Shown piece by piece: positions 35,102 to 45,228 of a stretch of 64,000 nt of DNA. Numbering within the stretch: the stretch's first letter is position 1; every line of letters starts with the position of its first letter. Under the pieces are notes generated by a model. The model saw only the letters and a list, made by a program, of their open reading frames with translations. It did not search any database and was not told the origin of the DNA. The stretch is from Nitrosomonas sp. (GTDB lineage: Bacteria > Pseudomonadota > Gammaproteobacteria > Burkholderiales > Nitrosomonadaceae), in assembly GCF_024282095.1 (NCBI RefSeq), contig NZ_JAMWZS010000007.1:1-64000 (forward strand), given 5' to 3'. The translations under genes were made by a program, and so were the position numbers.

Positions 35102-35314
35102 CTACTCCTTCTTCTGGTCACTGGCTGGTTTTTCTTTCGAGGCTGGCTTTTCTTCCTGTTCCTTTGTGACTGGATTCCGCAATGTGTATCCCTCTTCCTT
35201 CGCTTTATAGCCGCCGTAAGCCCCTGCACCTCCCGCTGCGAGCAGCCAACAACCCGATAGCACCGGAATTATAAGCAAAAGCACCCCCACACGCAGTAAT
35301 TGACTTATCTTCAT
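35102..35314 (-). CDS. Small glycine-zipper lipoprotein
   Basis: A 70-residue lipoprotein. The signal peptide LLRVGVLLLIIPVLSGC has lipobox LSGC (Cys22). The mature start WLLAAGGAGAYGGYKAKEEGY is glycine-zipper-like, and the C-terminus is a charged EEKPASKEKPASDQKKE tail. GGAGG lies 7 bases before the ATG at 35314; the frame extends further upstream without support. No named family. Confidence 0.72.
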   Translation of the reverse strand: MKISQLLRVGVLLLIIPVLSGCWLLAAGGAGAYGGYKAKEEGYTLRNPVTKEQEEKPASKEKPASDQKKE

Positions 35315-35530
35315 GGCAACCTCCGAAAAGTTAGTTAATTTTGCAGTAAACATCACGGCAAACGTATGACGTATCATCATTACAAATATAGTTTTTCATA
35401 TCAGCCTGATCACATCAATAGGCACTCATTTTAGATCATTGGATTAATTTACAATTCAGTACAAACAAATATTATTTTAGAATCAAATTATGTATGCTAC
35501 GACAGGGCAATTGCTAAAAGGAGCTGATTA

Positions 35531-35680
35531 ATGAAAGTCGAAGTCACGATTGAATTAGACACAAATCTATATAAAACCAGTATTGCAGACATAAAAAAAT
35601 TATTGGAAGAGATGATGGATCCAAAAAAATTCGATGCTTTGGAAGCAATCAGTATAAAAGATATAAAAATAGGAAAATAG
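35531..35680 (+). CDS. 49-residue protein of unknown function
   Basis: AAAAGGAGC precedes the ATG with good spacing. The product MKVEVTIELDTNLYKTSIADI... is charged, beta-alpha in pattern (MKVEVTIEL strand, then the helix ADIKKLLEEMMDP). No family recognised. Too short to be certain, but the ribosome site is strong. Confidence 0.5.
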   Translation: MKVEVTIELDTNLYKTSIADIKKLLEEMMDPKKFDALEAISIKDIKIGK

Positions 35681-35936
35681 CTTATCCCTCAAAATTTGAG
35701 ATCCTATCGAAACTGAAAATCCTTCTAAAAAAACAGTCAGACTATGAAACAATGATTGTAGATTTCATGGATGATTGGTTTGAGTGGGTAACATGCGCGG
35801 GGATGTCTGTTGTCATGTGGCGTATCCAGCTACCGGCAATCGGAGTAATACTGCAGAAAAATGGGCGTTACGGCTGAACATTGGTGTGTTTTTTACAATA
35901 TGTAATTTTTACGAAACCTTTCTAAAGGGAAAAATC

Positions 35937-36185
35937 ATGGAAAAGCATTTAAAAGCAGTGGTAGGTAGTATAGGTACCTATCAGGTAATCTTTAAATCAG
36001 GTGCTACTGTCATTCTTGAGAACGTTGAGTTAGTGCAATACGGCTCCTCTACTGAGGAATCAAATAGCTGGGTTTTCGAACGAAATGGCAGAAGAATAAG
36101 CTACACGCCCCACTTTAAAGCATCCACATCAAGCGGCGAAAAACCACTCGATGATGTCATCGATGCAATCCTACATCTCAAATAA
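35937..36185 (+). CDS. Protein of unknown function
   Basis: An 82-residue soluble protein: MEKHLKAVVGSIGTYQVIFK, then SGATVILENVELVQYGS, an Sm/OB-like beta pattern, and the tail KPLDDVIDAILHLK. The ATG at 35937 has AAAGGGA upstream; the frame stays open up to 35784 but that part looks non-coding. The region 35681-35936 holds nothing else I can support. Its end is 11 bases from the uvrB stop, convergent. Confidence 0.55.
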   Translation: MEKHLKAVVGSIGTYQVIFKSGATVILENVELVQYGSSTEESNSWVFERNGRRISYTPHFKASTSSGEKPLDDVIDAILHLK

Positions 36186-36196
36186 AGCGTGCTAGC

Positions 36197-38227
36197 TTAT
36201 GTCATGTCAGTAAAACCGATCAGCAGCTTATTCTTGAGGCTTTTCAGTTCATCCCGGTATTGCGCTGCCTGTTCAAATTCCAGATTCTTGGCAGCACTCA
36301 GCATTTGCTTCTCAACTCGCTGAATTTCTTTGGCCAGCTGCGTTTCGTTCATGACGTCATAGCGTGCCTGGACTTGCGCGGCTTTAAGGTTCTGCTGCGC
36401 AGATTCATAATTATAAACGCCGTCGATCAGATCTTTAATGCGTTTGTGCACAGACCGCGGTGTGATGTGATTTTGTAGGTTATATTGTGTTTGCTTATCA
36501 CGCCGGCGTTTTGTTTCATCGATTGCAAAACGCATTGATTTGGTTATTCTGTCGGCGTAAAGAATTGCGGTACCGTTGATATGGCGCGCGGCGCGGCCGA
36601 TGGTTTGAATCAGCGATCTTTCCGAGCGCAGGAAACCTTCCTTGTCGGCATCCAGTATGGCGACTAGCGAGACTTCCGGAATGTCCAACCCCTCTCGCAG
36701 CAAATTAATCCCGACCAGCACGTCAAATTGACCCAGGCGCAAATCGCGGATGATTTCAACGCGCTCGACGGTGTCGATATCCGAATGCAGATAACGGACC
36801 TTGATTTTGTGATCAGAAAAATAATCCGTCAAATCCTCGGCCATGCGCTTAGTCAGCGTGGTGACTAGCACGCGCTCATTCTTGGCTGTACGCAAATTGA
36901 CTTCGGACATTAAATCATCCACCTGGGTTGTCACCGGTCGCACTTCAATGATTGGATCGACCAGACCCGTGGGTCGAACCACCTGCTCCACCACCTGCCC
37001 ACTATGTAATTTTTCATAATCGGCTGGCGTTGCTGATACAAACACCGTTTGCGGCATCCTTTTTTCAAATTCCTCGAATCTTAGCGGGCGATTATCCAAG
37101 GCAGATGGCAAGCGAAAACCATAATTCACCAGATTTTCCTTACGCGCACGATCGCCTTTATACATGCCACCAACTTGCGGCACGGTAACATGACTTTCAT
37201 CAATGATCATCAATGCATTTTTCGGTAGATAATCGAGCAGAGTTGGCGGCGGCTCACCGGGTTGCTTACCGGAAAGATGACGTGAATAATTTTCAATGCC
37301 TTTGCAAAAACCCAATTCATTCAACATCTCCAGATCAAATCGTGTGCGCTGTTCCAGGCGCTGCGCTTCAACCAATCGGTGCTCCTGATAGAAATATTCC
37401 AGGCGTTCACGCAGTTCGGCTTTGATGGTTTCCATTGCGCGTAGCGTAGTACTTCGCGGCGTGACATAGTGACTGGAAGGATAGACGGTAAAACGCGATA
37501 ATTTTTGCAGCATACGGCCGGTCAGTGGATCAAATAACGACATGCTGTCGACTTCATCATCAAATAATGACACCCGCACCGCCGCTTCAGCACTTTCGGC
37601 GGGAAAGATATCCACCACATCGCCTCTGACGCGAAATACACCGCGTTTAAATTCCAATTCATTGCGATCGTATTGCATCTCGGCCAAGCGCTTAATGATG
37701 TCACGCTGAGAAATTTTTTCGCCAGTGCGCAAATGCAAAATCATGCCATGATAATCCACCGGATCGCCAATACCGTATATACACGATACCGAAGCCACTA
37801 TGATGGCATCATCGCGCTCCAGCAAAGATTTTGTAGCGGATAAGCGCATCTGTTCAATATGCTCGTTGATGCTGGAGTCTTTCTCGATAAACAGATCTCG
37901 TGACGGCACATACGCTTCAGGTTGATAATAATCATAATAAGAAACAAAATATTCAATCGCGTTTTCAGGAAAGAATTCGCGCATTTCAGCATACAACTGC
38001 GCCGCCAGCGTTTTATTCGGTGCCATTAAAATTGCCGGGCGGCCAAGACGTGCGATCATGTTGGCAATCGTGTAGGTTTTTCCTGAGCCGGTCACTCCCA
38101 ATAAGGTCTGATAGGCAAGGCCATCACTAATACCTTCAACCAGTTGTGCGATGGCTGCCGGTTGATCTCCTGCCGGTTCAAATGTCTGATGTAGTTGATA
38201 CGGACTATTGGGGAAGGTTACGATCAC
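36197..38227 (-). CDS. uvrB: Excinuclease ABC subunit B
   Basis: A 676-residue DNA damage-recognition subunit. Motif [17 protein letters not shown] binds [22 protein letters not shown] is the beta-hairpin that clamps DNA, IDESHV is motif II, and [31 protein letters not shown] and QTIGRAARH are motifs V-VI. The UVR domain is at the C-terminus ([23 protein letters not shown]). GTG at 38227 is the likely start. It is divergent from the aminotransferase gene. Confidence 0.97.
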   Translation of the reverse strand: MIVTFPNSPYQLHQTFEPAGDQPAAIAQLVEGISDGLAYQTLLGVTGSGKTYTIANMIARLGRPAILMAPNKTLAAQLYAEMREFFPENAIEYFVSYYDYYQPEAYVPSRDLFIEKDSSINEHIEQMRLSATKSLLERDDAIIVASVSCIYGIGDPVDYHGMILHLRTGEKISQRDIIKRLAEMQYDRNELEFKRGVFRVRGDVVDIFPAESAEAAVRVSLFDDEVDSMSLFDPLTGRMLQKLSRFTVYPSSHYVTPRSTTLRAMETIKAELRERLEYFYQEHRLVEAQRLEQRTRFDLEMLNELGFCKGIENYSRHLSGKQPGEPPPTLLDYLPKNALMIIDESHVTVPQVGGMYKGDRARKENLVNYGFRLPSALDNRPLRFEEFEKRMPQTVFVSATPADYEKLHSGQVVEQVVRPTGLVDPIIEVRPVTTQVDDLMSEVNLRTAKNERVLVTTLTKRMAEDLTDYFSDHKIKVRYLHSDIDTVERVEIIRDLRLGQFDVLVGINLLREGLDIPEVSLVAILDADKEGFLRSERSLIQTIGRAARHINGTAILYADRITKSMRFAIDETKRRRDKQTQYNLQNHITPRSVHKRIKDLIDGVYNYESAQQNLKAAQVQARYDVMNETQLAKEIQRVEKQMLSAAKNLEFEQAAQYRDELKSLKNKLLIGFTDMT

Positions 38228-38305
38228 GAGTATAATTCCATTATTGAATTGCTTCTTCGAGTCATTTTAACATGCTGATCACCCTATTTTAGTGCGAGGA
38301 TTTTT

Positions 38306-39499
38306 GTGAAACTTTCTAACCGCGTTCAAACCATCAAACCATCCCCTACCCTTGCTGTGACCGCTCGTGCTGCCAAACTCAAAGCCGAAGGTAAAGATAT
38401 CATTGGATTGGGGGCAGGCGAACCTGATTTTGATACACCTCAGCACATTAAAGATGCTGCCATAACTGCGATCAATAAAGGCTTGACCAAATATACCGCC
38501 GTCGGCGGGACACCCGGCTTAAAAAATGCCATTGTGGCAAAGTTTAAACGTGAAAATAATTTTGATTTTGAAGCCAAGCAAATTCTGGTTTCTTGTGGTG
38601 GTAAACAGAGTTTCTTTAATTTAGTCTTATCAGTGATCGATCCAGGCGATGAAGTCATTATTCCAGCGCCTTACTGGGTTTCTTATCCTGATATCGTCTT
38701 AATCGCCGAAGGCAAACCGGTTTTTATTAATACCGGTATCGAACAGCATTTCAAAATTTCGGCAAAGCAACTGGAAGCAGCAATTACTCCCAAAACCAAA
38801 ATGTTTGTCATCAACAGCCCCAGCAACCCATCCGGCGCTGTCTATACCATGGATGAACTCAAAGCGCTGGGTGAAGTTTTACGCAAACATCCACAAATTC
38901 TGATCGCCACCGATGACATGTATGAACATATTCTGTTATCGGATCAAAGATTTATTAATATTGTCAATGCCTGTCCGGATTTGTTTCCGCAAACTGTCGT
39001 CCTGAACGGCGTATCCAAAGCTTATTCAATGACTGGATGGCGCATCGGTTATTGTGGCGGGCCTGCGCACATTATCACTGCAATGGAAAACATTCAGTCG
39101 CAAAGTACATCAAATCCCAGTTCCATCTCCCAAGCAGCTGCTGAAGCAGCACTCAATGGTGATCAGTCTTGTATTAATCCAATGGTATCTGCGTTTAAAG
39201 AACGCAATGCTTTTGTGACTGAGCAATTGAATCAGATAAGCGGTGTTCGTTGCCTATCCTCTGATGGTGCGTTTTATGCGTTTGCGGATGTCCGCCAAGC
39301 GATGGATGATCTTTATAAAAGAAAATTAATTAGCACGCAGAACGATATCGCGTTTAGCGAATACCTCTTGGAGAATGCCGGTGTCGCCGTTGTCCCAGGC
39401 TCCGCATTCGGGTGTGAAGGATATATGCGTTTATCCTTCGCTACTTCACTAGAAAACCTAAAGCAGGCATTAACTCGTATTAAAAACCTACTCAAATAA
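38306..39499 (+). CDS. Class I aspartate aminotransferase
   Basis: A 397-residue PLP aminotransferase of the AAT-Ib type (aspC/aatA of Thermus and Rhizobium). Motifs: DIIGLGAGEPDFDTP, APYWVSYPDIV, NSPSNPSGAVY (Asn), and NGVSKAYSMTGWRIGYCGGP, whose Lys holds PLP. The start is GTG at 38306 (GAGG upstream). The pair uvrB/aspartate aminotransferase, divergent, is a conserved arrangement in many betaproteobacteria, from memory. No other gene follows on this strand. Confidence 0.94.
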   Translation: MKLSNRVQTIKPSPTLAVTARAAKLKAEGKDIIGLGAGEPDFDTPQHIKDAAITAINKGLTKYTAVGGTPGLKNAIVAKFKRENNFDFEAKQILVSCGGKQSFFNLVLSVIDPGDEVIIPAPYWVSYPDIVLIAEGKPVFINTGIEQHFKISAKQLEAAITPKTKMFVINSPSNPSGAVYTMDELKALGEVLRKHPQILIATDDMYEHILLSDQRFINIVNACPDLFPQTVVLNGVSKAYSMTGWRIGYCGGPAHIITAMENIQSQSTSNPSSISQAAAEAALNGDQSCINPMVSAFKERNAFVTEQLNQISGVRCLSSDGAFYAFADVRQAMDDLYKRKLISTQNDIAFSEYLLENAGVAVVPGSAFGCEGYMRLSFATSLENLKQALTRIKNLLK

Positions 39500-39519
39500 T
39501 TACTTAATTCTCGGGATTG

Positions 39520-40053
39520 CTAATGAAAGTCTACAGCAGCTTTCTTGGTTTTCCCGGCTCGCGAAGGTATATTGCATAGACCGCACACATGATTAGAGTG
39601 AATTTCCAAAGAGTGCACAACAAACTGACCATGACAACTGACACATGGCGCTATACACAATACACCGCTATCGACAAAACGTATTAAAGTCCATGCTCGG
39701 GTCAAACTTAAGACTCTTTCTTGTTGGTTTACTTTGATATGTTCCATATATAACCGGTAGCTTTTAATCAATGCATCAATGCCATCAATACTGGTATTCG
39801 TCGTAACATAATGATATATGTTAATAAACAACGAGGAATGCATATTGGGTTGCCAGCTCATGAACCAATCTTCCGAGTAAGGCAACATACCTTTAGGAGG
39901 AGATACTCCTCTGATTTCCTTATATAGCTTAACAAGTCGTTCGCGACTCAGGTCGGTATTCATTTCCAGAACCTGTAATCGCGCGCCCAATGTGATGAGC
40001 TCGGTTGCCAATTGAATTTGCTTGGCTTCGGTTAGAATGCTTTTATTGCGCAT
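39520..40053 (-). CDS. flhC: Flagellar transcriptional activator subunit
   Basis: A 177-residue subunit of the FlhD4C2 master regulator that activates class II flagellar promoters. The N-terminal LATELITLGARLQVLEMNTDLSRERLVKLYKEIRG, ...SPPKGMLPYSEDWFMSW (parts) is typical. The zinc site uses Cys from CIAPCVSCHGQFVV and HVCGLCNIPSRA. It lies 27 bases downstream of flhD. The flagellar genes it controls are not in this window. Confidence 0.96.
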   Translation of the reverse strand: MRNKSILTEAKQIQLATELITLGARLQVLEMNTDLSRERLVKLYKEIRGVSPPKGMLPYSEDWFMSWQPNMHSSLFINIYHYVTTNTSIDGIDALIKSYRLYMEHIKVNQQERVLSLTRAWTLIRFVDSGVLCIAPCVSCHGQFVVHSLEIHSNHVCGLCNIPSRAGKTKKAAVDFH

Positions 40054-40080
40054 TATAGACCTCTCATTTGGATATCAATC

Positions 40081-40398
40081 TTATACTATCGCTTCTGCTG
40101 GTTTTCCAGCCATTAAAATAGCTGCGTGTGATTTTGTTACCGCTTGATCGCGAGTGTCATTGGATAACATTTCTGCAATCAGGCGATCATCAAAGCGGAA
40201 ACGACAAAGAAGCATATTTGAAGCGGCCATTTTAATGAGTTGAGCGGAAGTTAATTTTTCCAAGATTGCGGCGATATCTTGATTAATACCTAATCGATAC
40301 ATTGCGGACACCTTATCTTCTCGTAACATCTGCTTAGCAAGCAGCAGATAGCTCAAATTGATATCTTTAATTTCATCTAGAATTTGATCTGATTCCAT
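40081..40398 (-). CDS. flhD: Flagellar transcriptional activator subunit
   Basis: A 105-residue FlhD. The N-terminal DEIKDINLSYLLLAKQMLREDKVSAMYRLGI and ...LEKLTSAQLIKMAASNMLLCRFRFDD (parts) are family motifs. The start has AAAGGAG 8 bases upstream. It heads the flhDC operon and is preceded by a 550-base region with two inverted repeats that is likely to be its control region. Confidence 0.96.
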   Translation of the reverse strand: MESDQILDEIKDINLSYLLLAKQMLREDKVSAMYRLGINQDIAAILEKLTSAQLIKMAASNMLLCRFRFDDRLIAEMLSNDTRDQAVTKSHAAILMAGKPAEAIV

Positions 40399-40951
40399 TT
40401 TAATACTCCTTTAGATTAAAAAATCTTTACATCAAAAACACATAAATCGTATGTGTAGATTTTCAATCATCACGAAGTCGAAGTAAATGGAAGTTAGGCC
40501 TAAATGAGGTTAGGTAATATTCTTATCACGATGTAAGAATATCGCCTACAAATACAAAAGCTAGATTTCTAAATCTAGCTTTATAGGATGAATCCCCTTG
40601 GATGCGGAGGCTTCTTAAATTTCTGAATTGTCAGAGTCGGCAATACTATCATGCGCAAGGAAGCGATCTATCTGTAGAATATCAACAGGAAAAGGCCTTA
40701 AACTAATGCAATGAAGAATAATTGACCTTACATGGACGCCCACAAACATTCCGCCAAGCATCCATTCGGTTGAGAGGGGTTTCCTAGATTTTGTGTAAAC
40801 GGGGTTTAATAGCGGAGCGGGATTCTCTCCTCGAATTGAATAGTAAATCTGTTATTACCACAGATTGCAGCCCCATGAGCGTTTAATCGAAAAAACGAGA
40901 TAATCTCTCCTGGTCATCGAGATTGTTTCCATCACATCAAATTACACATTT
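40399..40951. promoter_or_regulatory. Region upstream of flhDC
   Basis: A 553-base gene-free stretch. It contains two inverted repeats: ATATTCTTA/TAAGAATAT (40517-40542, 8-base centre) and AAAGCTAGATTT/AAATCTAGCTTT (40557-40582). These may bind regulators or, for the second, end transcription. A possible IS256-type end lies at 40771-40803. The control role is inferred from position. Confidence 0.5.
40771..40803 (-). repeat. Possible solo IS256-type terminal inverted repeat
   Basis: Read on the minus strand, GTTTACACAAAATCTAGG then AAACCCCTC resembles the ends of IS256-family elements, whose ends often hold TTTACACAAAA. No transposase is next to it. Tentative. Confidence 0.35.
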
Positions 40952-41845
40952 TTAAACTTTGCAGTAAGAAGGAACCCAGCTTTTCTCGATAATGTAGTCA
41001 GGTAATTGATTGAAATCAAAAGATTCCCCATCAGTGATCATTTGCTTCACATCAAATAGTATGCCAACTTCTGGGATATCATTAAAAAACATTGTATAAA
41101 ATGGTTTAACTAACCATTTAGAAACTCGGATCCCGATAGGACCAATGAAATTTCTACGCTGTCCAACGTGTGCTACTTCATCAATAGTGATTTCATCCAG
41201 CAGTTCTTTGAGACGCGTCCGGACTTCTGGTTCATTTACAAATAGTTCATCAATTAAACGATTTAAATGGCGATAGTAGGTAACTCCCATTAATTCCGTC
41301 ACAAAAGCAGGTGTATCCAGTAAGAAATCGGGAAACTTTGGAAACTGCTCATAAATTTTTTCTTTAATCGGACTTAACGGCACCCACTCTACTTTATCCA
41401 AACCGCAGGTACGCAACATTTCATCGAACAAACGAACATGACAGAACTCTTCTGCCAAATGTACACGACTAATCTTGTCTTCAATTGAATGTGAATTATC
41501 CATAGTTGGCACGGCATCCCAAGCACCTTTAATACCAACCCACTCATGCCGAGCAAATTTATACATACCCGTTAACATTAGCGTCATATGATCCAGAGTC
41601 TTGGGATCATCCTGCATATCCACATAATTACGATAGAAAGCATCAGGATTGGCTAGTGGCACCCTTAACTGAATCGGGTTATCTTTAAAGGAGTTGAATT
41701 TATTACGTTTCTTTACTAAATCTTTATCTTCTTCCAGCAATTCACCATTATGATGCTGGGTAAAGAGCCAATAATTTTCAAAATTGTTAGTTCGTTCTTG
41801 TTTGGATGCGGGTGTGAAAATAGAGCGAAACTTAGGTACATTCAT
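40952..41845 (-). CDS. Ferritin-like diiron protein
   Basis: A 297-residue, mostly helical protein. E133 and H136 (AEEFCH) and E223 and H226 (DEVAH) are spaced as the two ExxH iron ligands, and E101 and E184 could give the other carboxylates of a diiron site. This is the layout of ferritin-like oxygenases/oxidases (AurF or ribonucleotide-reductase-like folds). No known name fits. It is transcribed alone, upstream of flhDC on the same strand. Substrate unknown. Confidence 0.7.
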   Translation of the reverse strand: MNVPKFRSIFTPASKQERTNNFENYWLFTQHHNGELLEEDKDLVKKRNKFNSFKDNPIQLRVPLANPDAFYRNYVDMQDDPKTLDHMTLMLTGMYKFARHEWVGIKGAWDAVPTMDNSHSIEDKISRVHLAEEFCHVRLFDEMLRTCGLDKVEWVPLSPIKEKIYEQFPKFPDFLLDTPAFVTELMGVTYYRHLNRLIDELFVNEPEVRTRLKELLDEITIDEVAHVGQRRNFIGPIGIRVSKWLVKPFYTMFFNDIPEVGILFDVKQMITDGESFDFNQLPDYIIEKSWVPSYCKV

Positions 41846-42145
41846 CGCGTAGTCTTTAAATGATTAGTCTATAGTTGATACTGAATGATGTGGATACTTA
41901 AAGCAAGCACATTCTTAAAATCTCAAATCAAGATTCTATGAACCCAATCTCCGGAGGCGTTCTTTGCTTCAATTCTCCCGATTTGTCAAATTGAAGGCAG
42001 ACTTATGCTCTGTAAGGCGCTATATAATTCGGGCAACCCCAGATTATTAGCTGCTTACTATTTGGCGGGGTTGTACCGGAATTTCCCAGCAAAGCACTTT
42101 GCAACCTATTCCCGCGCAGCATGTCTCATCGGCTAATACTCTACA

Positions 42146-43678
42146 ATGCCTGTTTTGACAAATAATACTCACCTCATGACATACGATATGGTGCACATAA
42201 AAACAAATACAAAATCTGCGGACGATCGCATTGGCTGGCGATTTGATAACAGTTACGCCCGCTTGCCCAAATCTTTCTATGTGCAGCTTCTTCCGGTACC
42301 AGTGCGCGCACCGCGAATAGCGGTATTGAATCATGCACTGGCAGAATCGCTGGGATTGGATCTCCACGCACTGTCCGAGGAAGAAGCCGCCCTGCTGTTT
42401 GCCGGCAATGTACTGCCTGATTCGGCCCACCCCATTGCGCAAGCCTATGCCGGCCATCAGTTCGGCAACTTTACAATGCTGGGCGATGGACGTGCGATAT
42501 TACTGGGCGAGCATCTCACTCCGGCGGGAGAACGGTTTGATATTCAGCTGAAAGGCTCCGGTCAAACGCCCTTCTCACGGCGTGGCGATGGCCGTGCGGC
42601 GCTTGCACCCATGCTGCGCGAGTACATCATTAGTGAGGCAATGCACGCGTTTAACATTCCCACCACACGCAGCCTTGCTGTCGTCACCACCGGTGAATCT
42701 GTAATACGGGAAACCATGCTCCCCGGCGCGATTCTCACCCGTGTAGCGGCCAGTCATATTCGTGTCGGTACGTTTGAATATATCGCGGGAACGGGAGATA
42801 AAGAAGGCGTTAAAACTCTGGCCGATTATGTTATCCAACGCCATTACCCGGATCTTAGTTCAGCCGAGAATCCCTATCTCGCACTCTTAAAAAGGGTGAT
42901 TGAACGCCAGGCATCGCTCGTGGCAAAGTGGTTGCTGGTTGGTTTTATTCACGGCGTGATGAATACGGATAATATGACCATTAGTGGCGAAACGATTGAT
43001 TATGGTCCTTGTGCATTCATGGATGCGTACGACCCGCATACTGTTTTCAGCTCGATCGATCATCATGGCCGCTATGGCTATCGTAATCAACCCCATATGG
43101 CGCAATGGAATCTTGCACGCTTCGCTGAAACATTGCTGCCGTTACTCCACCCTGTACAAGCGCAGGCAGTGGCGTTAGCGGAAGAAGCCATCCACGCTTT
43201 CCCGGATATTCATCAAACCCACTGGCTGAACGGGATGCGCAAGAAATTGGGATTATTCACTGAAGAAACCGAAGATATGCAACTCATCGAAACCCTGCTG
43301 ACATGGATGCAAGCGCATCAGGCCGATTACACCAACAGCTTCCGTGCACTGGCATCGGAAACCTTGCCCACCGATGCGGTGTTTCATGATGCAGCATTTA
43401 TTGCGTGGCACGCACATTGGCAAGCAAGACTGTCACGTCAATCCGAATCCAGGCAGTCATCGCTCTGCCTGATGCAGCAGCATAACCCTGCGATCATCCC
43501 GCGCAATCATCGCGTTGAAGAAGCACTGGCAGCAGCCACTGAGCATGGGGATTACTCACCGATGCAACGACTGCTTGCGGCACTGACAAATCCATATGCC
43601 GATGTTCCCGAATATTACGATTACCGTACCCCACCGGCACCTTCAGAGCGTGTGTATCAAACGTTTTGTGGCACGTAA
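42146..43678 (+). CDS. selO: SelO-type protein adenylyltransferase
   Basis: A 510-residue YdiU/SelO pseudokinase that transfers AMP to Ser/Thr/Tyr of target proteins, linked to redox stress. Motifs: [60 protein letters not shown] (parts), [32 protein letters not shown], where the HGVMNTDN residues bind metal and ATP. The start is uncertain between 42146, 42176 and 42188. The shorter length (510) is usual in betaproteobacteria. The C-terminal Sec/Cys seen in some homologues: here FCGT ends the protein, with a Cys two residues before the last. Confidence 0.92.
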   Translation: MPVLTNNTHLMTYDMVHIKTNTKSADDRIGWRFDNSYARLPKSFYVQLLPVPVRAPRIAVLNHALAESLGLDLHALSEEEAALLFAGNVLPDSAHPIAQAYAGHQFGNFTMLGDGRAILLGEHLTPAGERFDIQLKGSGQTPFSRRGDGRAALAPMLREYIISEAMHAFNIPTTRSLAVVTTGESVIRETMLPGAILTRVAASHIRVGTFEYIAGTGDKEGVKTLADYVIQRHYPDLSSAENPYLALLKRVIERQASLVAKWLLVGFIHGVMNTDNMTISGETIDYGPCAFMDAYDPHTVFSSIDHHGRYGYRNQPHMAQWNLARFAETLLPLLHPVQAQAVALAEEAIHAFPDIHQTHWLNGMRKKLGLFTEETEDMQLIETLLTWMQAHQADYTNSFRALASETLPTDAVFHDAAFIAWHAHWQARLSRQSESRQSSLCLMQQHNPAIIPRNHRVEEALAAATEHGDYSPMQRLLAALTNPYADVPEYYDYRTPPAPSERVYQTFCGT

Positions 43679-43853
43679 TTCTGGCGCAAACTGATACTCA
43701 TAGGCAACTGTGATCAATCATCAAGCACCCACCCGGATTTCGGCATCTTTTCCGCTTTGCCCGATCATGCGGCACTTCTGCTGGATGTTTACCATCGCCA
43801 CCGATACAATCTGAAACAAGTCTCCACTGAATTTAATTTTCCATCCAATAAAC

Positions 43854-45194
43854 ATGCTGAATATCTCCCCTACACCGCCGTCACCCGCCTCCGCACAACT
43901 CCAGACAAGAAGCCTCAAAACGGTATGGCACCCTTGCACACAAATGAAGCAACACGAAACCTACCCGCTCGTTCCGATTGTCAGCGGCAAAGGTGTGTGG
44001 CTTTATGATGCTGCCGGCAAGCGCTATCTTGATTCGATCAGTTCCTGGTGGGTCAATCTCTTTGGGCACGCCAATCCTGCGATTAATGCGGCAATTCGCG
44101 ATCAGCTTGAGAAAATAGAGCATGTCATGTTGGCGGGCTTTACTCATGAACCGGTTGTAGCATTATCGGAGCGACTCAAGACCATCGCACCCGGCTCGCT
44201 CGGACATTGCTTTTACGCCAGCGATGGTGCTTCGGCAATTGAAATCGCGTTAAAAATGAGTTTCCACTATTGGCTTTTGTGTGGGCAGCCGCAGAAAAAC
44301 CATTTCATCAGTTTGCAGAATGATTACCATGGTGAAACATTGGGTGCGTTATCGGTGACCGATGTGGCCATCTTCAAAGAAACCTATGCACCGCTGCTGC
44401 GCCCGTGCACGCACGTTCCCACGCCGGATTGGCGTTATGCGGACCCGGGTGAATCGGCGGAAGCGTATGCCCTCCGTGCCGCAGCAGCGCTGGAACGTCA
44501 CCTGGCTGATAACCATGCACAGATTGCCGCACTCATTCTTGAACCGCTGGTTCAAGGCGCAACGGGCATGGGCATGTATCATCCGGTTTATCTGCAACGC
44601 GCCCGAGAAATCTGCACCCGTTACCAGGTTCATTTAATCGCCGATGAAATTGCCGTGGGCTTTGGCCGCACGGGCACCCTATTTGCCTGTAACCAGGCTG
44701 ACATCGCGCCGGATTTCTTGTGCTTATCCAAAGGCTTAAGCGGCGGCTATTTGCCACTTTCGGTCGTCATGACACCGGATGCGATTTTTCAGGCTTTCTA
44801 TGATGACAAAACAGCGCGCGCTTTTTTACACTCGCATTCGCATACCGGCAATGCATTGGCTTGCCGGGCGGCATTGGCCACGCTGGACATTTTCGAGCGG
44901 GACAGCATCATCGAAACAAACAAAACCAGAGCAGCGTATCTGAATGCAATTGCAGCACCGCTTGCGACCCACCCCAAAGTGAAAAATTTCCGTAACTGCG
45001 GCATGATCTGGGCTTTCGAAGTCGAAACGGAAGATCGCGATTTTGCAGCAAAATGTTTTCAAGCGGGTTTGGAACAACAATTGCTATTACGCCCATTGGG
45101 AAAAACCATTTATTTCATGCCGCCTTATATCATCAGTGAACAGGAAATGGACTTGCTGGTCGGTGGTACACTGCATGTGCTGAATACACGCTAA
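43854..45194 (+). CDS. bioA: Adenosylmethionine-8-amino-7-oxononanoate transaminase
   Basis: A 446-residue PLP enzyme that makes 7,8-diaminopelargonate for biotin, using S-adenosylmethionine as amino donor. Motifs: VWHPCTQMKQHETYPLVPI (substrate recognition), SSWWVNLFGHANP (the Trp pair typical of BioA), LIADEIAVGFGRTGTLFAC, and FLCLSKGLSGGYLPLSV with the PLP Lys. Other bio genes are not adjacent. Start at 43854 gives a normal length. The next gene starts 34 bases later. Confidence 0.94.
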   Translation: MLNISPTPPSPASAQLQTRSLKTVWHPCTQMKQHETYPLVPIVSGKGVWLYDAAGKRYLDSISSWWVNLFGHANPAINAAIRDQLEKIEHVMLAGFTHEPVVALSERLKTIAPGSLGHCFYASDGASAIEIALKMSFHYWLLCGQPQKNHFISLQNDYHGETLGALSVTDVAIFKETYAPLLRPCTHVPTPDWRYADPGESAEAYALRAAAALERHLADNHAQIAALILEPLVQGATGMGMYHPVYLQRAREICTRYQVHLIADEIAVGFGRTGTLFACNQADIAPDFLCLSKGLSGGYLPLSVVMTPDAIFQAFYDDKTARAFLHSHSHTGNALACRAALATLDIFERDSIIETNKTRAAYLNAIAAPLATHPKVKNFRNCGMIWAFEVETEDRDFAAKCFQAGLEQQLLLRPLGKTIYFMPPYIISEQEMDLLVGGTLHVLNTR

Positions 45195-45228
45195 CAGGCT
45201 GCTAAATCAATGCCAGGGCTTTAATACA

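Noticed and set aside
42047-42457. Minus-strand 136-codon frame at the selO start
   Set aside because: Antisense to selO, Cys/Arg-rich composition typical of shadow frames.
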